Positions 56,703 to 64,000 of a DNA stretch of 64,000 nucleotides are shown piece after piece (positions within the stretch are counted from its first letter, which is position 1; each line of letters begins with the position of its first letter). Source of the DNA: Knoxdaviesia capensis (lineage: Eukaryota; Ascomycota; Sordariomycetes; Microascales; Gondwanamycetaceae); assembly GCA_001510575.1 (NCBI GenBank), contig LNGK01000008.1:5280981-5344980 (forward strand), read 5' to 3'. The position numbers and the translations under genes were made by a program. The notes beneath the pieces are model-generated. The model was given only the letters and a program-made list of their open reading frames with translations. It did not search any database and was not told where the DNA came from.

Positions 56703-58346
56703 AAAGAAAAGCTCTGGGCGGCCTTGTGTGTTGGATGGCGAAAAAGTCACAGCGAGCTGTTTTTCGCCCTCCTCCATCTTGTGATGGGGGTAAATTTTGT
56801 GATGATGAGTTGCAAAAAGGAGTTTTCTTGTTCTTCTCTGCTTTTCTTTTCATTCTGTATTTTTCTGTTGGAACTCGCCCTGATTCATGTCTGGAAAGCA
56901 AGAGCTGCTGGGACATGGTTTGATATCTGAGTGTAATTCTGTTCATAACCGTTTCTCTCTCTCTCTGTGTGTATGTGTGTGTGTGCGTCTCGGGATATAT
57001 TCATTTTGTGCGCAAACGAGAACAATGAGTGAGAATCCATGTTGTCGTTGTAAAGTCCGGGATAGTTGCGCAAATAAGGGTTAGGGTTGGGCTCACAAAA
57101 CCCCAGTTCATGGTCGTGAAAGATCTTCCTGATTACAGTACAATCAACCGCGTACTGTTATCTTAGAGCAACCGATGCTTACATCACTACTGAACTCGAA
57201 TGCCTAATTCTTCCTTGGGTGGGAACTAGGTTGCTTCCTTGCGGCAAAAAGTTCAGATGTTGTGTAACACTCGAACCAAGCGGGATTAGGGGACGATACG
57301 AGCACATTTTCAACCAGACGATGGTCTAAGGCCGTTATGCAGAGCGGATATCATTTTGGGCAGAAGCCAAAGATACACGGACTTTGACTACTTACCATCT
57401 TCTTGGAGTGCGGGCCAACAACCCAAATGAGAGGATTGGACACACACATACACGCCTTATGTTGGACAACAGAATGACGCCCTGCTGCAATCGAGTGTGG
57501 TGGCACGGAGACCTGCAGCGAGACACAAGCACACGAACAGGGTCCCCGGGATGTGGAGAGAGAGAGTATGTGTGGTTTGGATGCTAAAAGCAAACAGTGG
57601 AGGAAGTGTGGTTGCACAGCGCGGCTGGAGACAGGACGTGAGACCTTTTTTCTTCTTCTTTTTTTGTGATACCACAACTTGTGTCTGAGTGTCTGGGCTT
57701 GAGTGGAACACGAGACCGGTGACGATGTGATTATTCCCTCCAGCGGACACGACCAAGCGTGTGACTTTCTGTTGAAAGGCTCCCGGATATTGCCCGTATA
57801 TGCGGTGAAGCGCGAATGTGAGTCTAGCACACATATAGGGAGGGGGCCGACATGGGACGGGAGATGTACATTGCGAGGGGGGACTTAAAGGGGCTGATAC
57901 TATAGAGACACGCCGAGAATTCCCGGCTGGGCGGATATTGAATGCAGGTAAAGCGGTCTGTTGCACGGGAGATGAACAGTGCATGATGGGAAATGAGGCG
58001 TGATTGATACATTGCGGCAACAAGATATACGGCAAGTCCCATGTGAAGGATGTGTGCGATGCGTGTAGATGAACATCTTGACGTTATATGAACCTGTCCT
58101 TATATACGGTACCCAGGATAGAGAACAGACTCGCGAGCGAACAATCAGCAGAATGGACGAGGGGAAGATACAGAGTCAAGAAAACGAAGCGAAACGCAAT
58201 CAAACAACCTAATGGACGCCGTCAATCGATGCTGTCTATATACAAAGTCATGAACATAACATAGCATACACCATTTCAGCGAGTTGCTCTCCCTCTCTCG
58301 CTCTATCTCTCTCGGGGGTGGGTGTCTTTTTTTTTTGGCTCAACTC
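56703..58346. other. Convergent gap TSC2 / GNAT gene
   Basis: This 1.6 kb region lies between facing 3' ends. It carries TAAGGG-TTAGGG-TTGGG at 57075-57091, a short (TG)n-like stretch near 56968-56985, and poly-T at 57646-57665. The ORFs (for example minus 57457-58035) lack recognisable features. Confidence 0.5.
57075..57091 (+). repeat. Imperfect tandem telomere-like repeat
   Basis: The sequence TAAGGGTTAGGGTTGGG is read directly, with one perfect and two degenerate TTAGGG units. Like the copy at 27296-27308 it lies in a tail-to-tail gap. Confidence 0.7.
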
Positions 58347-60511
58347 TTATACGTTCTTCCACGACTCACGGTAGCTTGCCCATCTGCAGAAGCCGAGGGC
58401 CGAGAATCCCTCGTTGCCGCCGTGGACACCGTCGACGAACACCCGGCGCATGCCGCTATCCCGGAGAAAGGCGACCGACGCCTCGAGCAGCTTGGACGTA
58501 ATCAGGTCGGACCGGCTGACCAGTCGCGGGTTGTCATCTAATTGGGGGGATGGTTAGTGGCTGTGTGTTCTGGGGTGGGACATTGTCCAACGGAGGACAG
58601 AAAGACAGATCTGGAGTGGATAGGTGTCTGTGATCGGTGTAACTTACCAGCAACGCAAATACATGTAATGCCGCCGACGTCTTTGCCCAGCGCACCGGCC
58701 CACGGCAGGTCATCGCCGCCGAAACTCTCATTGGCGGGCACGTAGGTCAGGGCGGTAGCCACAATGGCCGGGCCGTCGAGACCGATGATGATGTCGGACA
58801 CGTACATGGTGTTGGACAGCCGCGCGTACTGGTCGTACCAGCCCATGTTGTCGCGGCGCGTCGAGTCCCGCTGCACCAGGCTCAGCACGGCCGGGAACTC
58901 CGGCACCGTGCAGCGGCGGAACACCATGCCCGACGGCGACGTCTGCGGCGCCATCGGCCGGAAGCTGTCGACGCTGACCACCCAGTCGGCCACCTCGCGG
59001 CCGCGGCCCGCGGTGTTCGGCATCGCCAGTTCCCAGCCCCGGGATGGCGCCGCGAACCAGCTGGTGGCTGCGGGCAGGTCGGTCGGCACGCCGTAGAACA
59101 GGCGCGGGAAGGTTGTGCCGAGCTGAAGACGGGCGACGCCGCGGGTGCGGTGCAGCTGCTGCACGGCGTGGTGGTGCAGCGCGGACCCTACGCCACGGTT
59201 GCGGAACTCCGGGGCGACGAGAATGACGGCGAGCGAGCCGACCAGCCGGTCGCCGCTGGAGTCGGCGTACGTGGTGTAGGTTGCGCAGAAGCCGATGACG
59301 GCGCGCGAGACACCCGGCGCGGTCGCGGGCGGAGCCGCCGGGTCGAGGACCACGTAGTTCATGGCATAGCCGTCGCGGCGTAGTAGCAGCGCCAGCGTGC
59401 TGTGGCTGAGGTGGTACTTGTCGGGCAGGCACCGCGTCCACAGGCTGTGCACGGCCGGCCCGTCGGTGTTGGGGTTCCACACCATGGTTGACCACGGCTT
59501 GACCGGCGGCGGCGGCGGGGGCACGGCAGCCGGCGGTACAGCCGGCGAGTGCGTCGGGAAGTGGTGTGATGGGTGCGGCGAGATACTGAGCGCTGCAGCG
59601 GGCGGGAGCTGTGGGGACTGGTGGTGCATCTTGGGTGTCGGCTGGATCGGCGGCAGGGTGATGGGGTTGGCGGCTGCGGGCCGGGACGATGAGCGCACGG
59701 CGGACGAGGTGGACATGAGCAAAGGCATGGGCCCGGGAGATGGCGAGGGCGGGTAGCTGGTTGCAAAGAGCAGGGCGGCGGCGGCCTCCAGTTGGCGGGG
59801 GGGGAAGCCGTCGATGGCTACAATGGTGGGAAACGGCGGGGACCGATCACTAACGTCCCTGAGGGGAGGCAAGCCCAGATCGACACACGTAACGACGACA
59901 AACACGCGGTCATCGCCATCAGACACGGCAGACGATGCGTTCGACGGCATGCGACGCAGAGCCCCCGGCGCGGAGCCCGGCTTGATGTCAGGCTCGGCCG
60001 AGCCGGGCTCCCACTGTGGCCGCTCCGGGCCGGCGACAGCCACAGCGCGGGCCATCTCCGCAAACGCCAGCTGCGACGGCTCGTCCGGGGCAGCCGGCAG
60101 GCCGCTGACGACGAACACGACGACACGGGCGCGGCGGATGAAGGCTACATGGGTCGGGGTGATGCCGCCGCGCTTGGTGTACGGCACGTGGCGCACGGCG
60201 GGGTGGTGCTCGGCCAAGGCGAGGCCGAGCGGCTGGAACGGGTCGCGCGAGAGGTTGGGGTCCTGGGTGTGCGGGACGACCACGGGCGAGAGCAGCAGGA
60301 TCGAGTCGCGCGGGGCGAGCACGGAGGCCAAGGGCAGGCAGTCTTGCAGGTCACATAGCACGCGCGGGAAGGCCTGGGGTGGGGAGGACGACGAGACGGC
60401 GGCGGCGGCGGGCGGAGAGGCTGACGGTGGTGGTGGTGGTGGCCCGGGGGCGGCCGGGGGCGGGCCGGGAGTCCGGGCGACGGGGCGGTCGGGGCGGATT
60501 GAGGGGAGCAT
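58347..60511 (-). CDS. GNAT acetyltransferase with an upstream GH3 C-terminal-like domain, lacking the GH3 barrel
   Basis: Exons 60511-58648 and 58537-58347 (110-nt intron, GTAAGT...ATTAG) give 684 residues. After a Pro/Ala-rich start, about residues 50-250 (VLCDLQDCLPLASVL, DSILLLSPVV, HVPYTKRGGITPTHVAFIRRARVVVFVVSG, LEAAAALLF) resemble the Rossmann-like C-terminal domain of fungal GH3 beta-N-acetylglucosaminidases that are fused to a GNAT module. Residues about 340-530 are a GNAT domain whose acetyl-CoA loop is VAPEFRNRGVGSALH (Q/RxxGxG type, about 434-448). A second GNAT-like half follows and ends in VFVDGVHGGNEGFSALGFCRW. The catalytic GH3 barrel is absent and no trace of it is seen upstream. 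The natural acceptor may be an amino sugar, by analogy with the fusion, but this is inference. The start ATG is preceded by a GC-rich leader; codon use is very GC3-rich. Confidence 0.72.
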
Positions 60512-62954
60512 TGGCGGGTGCGTGGTGGAGGGATCAGAGCATGACCGTGGGGGAGAAGAGAAGGGGGAGAAGGATGTATATACTACGGGGTGGTTCGTTC
60601 TCTAGATACCAGGCATGGCGAGACGAATTGAAAGAGGTGTATGCAGTGGGAAAGGAAGTGGGAGAGAAGATATAAGGCGAAGAGACGGGGCGAAGAGACA
60701 GATATAAGAAAGTACCCAAGCACGGAGGGGTTCCAAGCAGAAATAAATGACAGGATCAGGAGGTAGCGACAGGATTAAACAGGCCAGCAGAGGCCCTTCC
60801 GAGCAGCGGTCAGGAGCTAAGAGGCCGAGATATGATAGATGGTTACACTAGAGTTGAGGAAGCGGAGGTGACCCAAGATTGGATAGCAGATGTGGATGGA
60901 GATTGGCCGGGGACAGTTTGCTTTTTTGGTATATTTCGTTTCACGCTGGGAATCGGACGAGATGCCCAGTATAGGAATCTTCTCTCGTTCACTCAGTCTC
61001 GTTCACTCTCTCTGACTGGACCCTAGATGAGAGGCGAGGCGAGCTGGGCGCAGGAGGATGACGGCGGACACAGTCACAACGCAAGGCCAGATATCCGGCC
61101 ACCAAAGAACCGACCGGTTTCGGCGAATAGCACTGGAGGGATGCAGTAGAGATTGGAGAGGCCTCAGGAACCGACCGGCTCACATTCAGGAGCAAAAGGA
61201 GTATTCCAGGAGGCCTGGTCACGGAGGGAATCCGGCCGAGGAGGTGTGTAAGATATACGGCGAGAGGCAGCCGGAGGAACAGGCCGAAGAACGAAAACGC
61301 AACGGCGGGCGATTTTCACGGACGCAGAATCAACCAATACACAGGCTAGGCTTTTAAATAAAGAAGACAAACCCCCAAATCTGACAGCTTACTGCTTTTG
61401 CGCCTTTCTCGGTTAGGCGGGAGGGCGGGCTGACGATCATATAGAGAGGATGATATAGAGGCCTCACGGGAAACCCTAAGAGAAAAAAGAACCAGAGACT
61501 AATAGAAGCTGAGGAAAAGAATGAAAGAAAATCAAAAGTGAAAAAGAGAGAGAGGAAAAAAGATGAAGAAATGCAAGTCAAAGTCAAATTCGAGATAATT
61601 TCTTTTCTTTTTCTCTTCGACAGAGTGTGGAGCGGGACGTAACGTCGATCAACCCGTTTAGGTGGGAACTTATTTAGAGGTAAAGGCGCCGAAAAGGTAC
61701 ATGCGGGGGGTCAGAGAGAGGGCCATGCATTTTAATTTTTATTATTTCCTTTTCGGTCGTTCGTTTCTTTTTCTTTTTTATGGCTTGTTCTTCTTGATCA
61801 TGGCCGAACGATACAACTGGACACATAGACTCAAATCTTACTTGCTTGTGGTCTGTGAGGCCGTTATTGGGGGGGCAGCACTGTCACGGTTGCAGTACAG
61901 TATATGCGTACACCATGTAATATAGTACCATGAGGAGAAGGAGTTGAAAATCAGGACACAGGCCGATTCGCGGACTAGATAAAAGGGGATAGACCAAAAG
62001 AAAATACCGTCTGTTACTGAGTCTATCATGGCCTGAGCGTCGAGGGTCTGACGCATGGACGACCTCGGAACTGTGTGATAGTGAGAGGGGGAAGCAGAGA
62101 GGGAAGCAAAGCGGCGTCATATACAGTCTAGCGGACATATACTGGCCCATACGGGATGTTTTATGGCTTATGGGTATAACAGCAGCCCAGACGTACGCAC
62201 ACCAAAGCAGAGATAACGCGAGAGGGTGATACGGGATATACGAGCCAGCGTCTCTTGAGTCAGGCTGGGCGGTCAGTCAAGCGCAGGAGAACTCCCCTCC
62301 GACCTACCCTATGCGACTCCTCCTCCACTCCAGGAGTGGTGTTGACTTGTTATCCTGCGTATATCTCTCCTCCGTATATCGCTGTTCTGCTGCATCCCGC
62401 ATGTCTGGCATGTTAGATTTCCAATTCAGGGCTCGGCGTGGTTGATATCTCGGCTTGTTCGTCTGGTTCTCGCTCGCTCTTCCGGCGTCTGTGCGACGTG
62501 ACTAGAGGTCCTGGAGTCGGCCATAGCCCGTTGCCTGCTTTGTTAAGAGAGGCTGGTCGGGTCATTTGCCTACCGCCGGTTCCCCTACATGTTGTTGACT
62601 TGTACGAGTACTGTACTGTAGATATGAGCAGGGCGATGCCGTACACTTCACCCTTACTGCTACAGCATATTACAGTGCCATCCATATAACACACGGAACA
62701 GTGGGAATGACCCCACTGGAGCTGGCCGCGGTTTTCGGCCCCCAGTTGCCAGTTTGAGTTGGGGGCTGGCCGCCTGGGCCACTCAGGTGGGTTGGTTCCA
62801 TCATGGCAATTCGCTTGGCTGCATTGGGTTGTCAATATCCCACCTCGCTCTGACAACTCCCGCTGAACGAACTTCCATCTGGTCGATGTTACTCGGCCAC
62901 TTTCGACTCCTCGCGTTCACATGAACCTGAACACTGAAGTTATCTTCCGACATA

Positions 62955-62976
62955 TCTCTCTCTCTCTCTCTCTCTC
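62955..62976 (+). repeat. (TC)11 microsatellite
   Basis: Twenty-two bases of perfect TC repeat lie in non-coding sequence. Confidence 0.9.
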
Positions 62977-63302
62977 CGTACTACAACGACATACATAATA
63001 CTTCCGAACCCCGACGGGGGCCCTATAGTTGACCCGTTTCTACCCAGGCTAAAAGAAACAGTACATACCGACAATCTTACGTTCCTCTTTTTTCTTTTTG
63101 CTCTCGCACTTCCTGGCATGCTGGCCCCGGTGGTAATATCCCAAACGGTGAAAGTCGGGTAACACAGCATGGAGCCTTAGACACGAGGGCAGGATGTTGG
63201 TGTCCGTCCACTCTCATGATACATGCTTGCTTGGGTTATGGAGCAGTAGATACAGTAGATAGTGCACTATATACTGTACTACTGTACTAACAAGGCGGTG
63301 GA

Positions 63303-63336
63303 GAAGAAGAAGAAGAAGAAGAAGAAGAAGAAAAAA
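63303..63336 (+). repeat. (GAA)n purine repeat ending in an A-run
   Basis: About nine GAA units are followed by A6. Homopurine trinucleotide repeats can form triplexes. The repeat is in non-coding sequence next to a dense patch of TACTGTA words. Confidence 0.9.
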
Positions 63337-64000
63337 GGGAAGCCTAAACCTCCTCCCCCATTTCATTCCATACTCGCATCACCATGGACAGACAGACATT
63401 AAGACATGCTAGCGTCTGCTGTCTTGTTTAGCCGGCTCTAGCTTTGGGCCCACAGACGACAAAATCCGCGTGGCTGTGGATCCAGGGAATCAACCTAGAA
63501 CAGTCTATACTCGGAGTGTGCGAGAGGACAGGCAGGGCCTGTATTTCCAAAGTGACGCTGTTCATTCTTCTGCGTCTGGCCACATACGCCCTTATGAAGC
63601 GTCTCTATAGGTTGGGATACATCCATGAGAGCAAATCTGGCATGGCTATGAAGAAAAACCTAATCTAACAAATCCAAACGAAGGGGAAAGAGTCGGATTT
63701 ATAATTTATCATTGCATTCTTACGCCCGAACTGCCCATAGATACAATACAGAGAGGTGTGTTCTGGATAGACGGCCGGGTCCTTAGGGTCTGACCCTATG
63801 GCACTGAGACTATACTGACGCGGGCTTGTCTTCTTCGTGATTCTGACCCACGGAAGAAGTGTGAATGAAGCCCACCTAAACCCACTTCTTCTTGTTCATT
63901 TGCCGCCCGATCCCGGTCTGGTGATTCCGAAAAATATATATATATTTATATGAATAAACAAAATAAAATGAGATAAAATGAGTAAAAATGAGAAAAAATA

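Larger units (their letters stand above)
60512..64000. other. Right-end region without recognisable gene
   Basis: This 3.5 kb region lies upstream of the GNAT gene. It includes AACCCTAA at 61472-61479, several TACTGTA/TACAGTA words (61893, 62611, 63253-63290) and simple repeats. The final 80 bp are very AT-rich (tatatatat, aaaatgagat-type repeats). Short ORFs (62413-62856 minus, 62438-62689 plus) show no family. It is probably promoter plus intergenic sequence continuing past the window. Confidence 0.45.

Noticed and set aside
59814..60605. Plus-strand ORFs opposite the GNAT and deaminase-like genes (also 28254-29709)
   Set aside because: They are Gly/Arg/Ala-rich shadow frames of GC3-rich genes, with no domain or promoter support.
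1..64000. CRISPR arrays, rRNA genes, intact transposons
   Set aside because: No regularly spaced direct repeats, no rRNA-like sequence and no transposase, reverse transcriptase or integrase motifs were seen in the translated frames.

Overview
The window is nuclear DNA of a filamentous ascomycete (Pezizomycotina). The gene repertoire and intron style fit Eurotiomycetes/Eurotiales best, but the species cannot be fixed from the sequence alone. Evidence: genes alternate freely between strands with no operons; introns are short (about 60-115 nt) with GTRNGT donors and YAG acceptors; coding exons are GC3-biased while flanks are pyrimidine- or AT-rich; and the products are typical fungal ones (Zn2Cys6 factor, VPS1, GID7, PGA2, CAF16, POL31, MHF1, CSE1, TSC2). 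Exon junctions were joined by hand from splice signals, reading frame and remembered family sequence. No alignment or database search was run.

Layout. 0.5-2.5 kb: a Zn2Cys6 transcription factor (-), then about 5 kb without a recognisable gene. 7.8-21 kb: a compact housekeeping block with a CHA1-type serine dehydratase (+), MHF1/CENP-S (-), PGA2 (+), POL31 (-), CAF16 (+), a short-chain dehydrogenase (+) and VPS1 (-). 23.7-30.2 kb: GID7/WDR26 (+), whose start codon is missing or lies in an unseen exon, and a 740-residue intronless protein (-) that looks like a fungal OTT_1508-type deaminase. 30.2-41.8 kb: an 11.6 kb stretch with no supportable gene, rich in simple repeats and TACTGTA/TACAGTA words. 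41.8-56.7 kb: a PH-like fungal protein (+), CSE1 (-) and TSC2/tuberin (+). 58.3-60.5 kb: a GNAT protein (-) whose N-terminal half resembles the C-terminal domain of fungal GH3 N-acetylglucosaminidase/GNAT fusions but has no GH3 barrel. The last 3.5 kb holds no recognisable gene.

The genes do not form one pathway. They cover DNA replication and repair (POL31, MHF1), vesicle and protein traffic (VPS1, PGA2), nucleocytoplasmic transport (CSE1), nutrient signalling and degradation (TSC2, GID7), transcription (CAF16, Zn2Cys6 factor) and metabolism (CHA1, SDR). A shared feature is a telomere-like word (AACCCTAA/AACCCTAG) in several promoters. Two promoters 19 kb apart (deaminase and CSE1) carry nearly the same 20-bp inverted version at similar distances from the start codons. 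The best leads for something new are the deaminase-like gene next to the gene desert, the barrel-less GH3/GNAT protein, the AUG-less GID7 reading frame and the inverted telobox pair.
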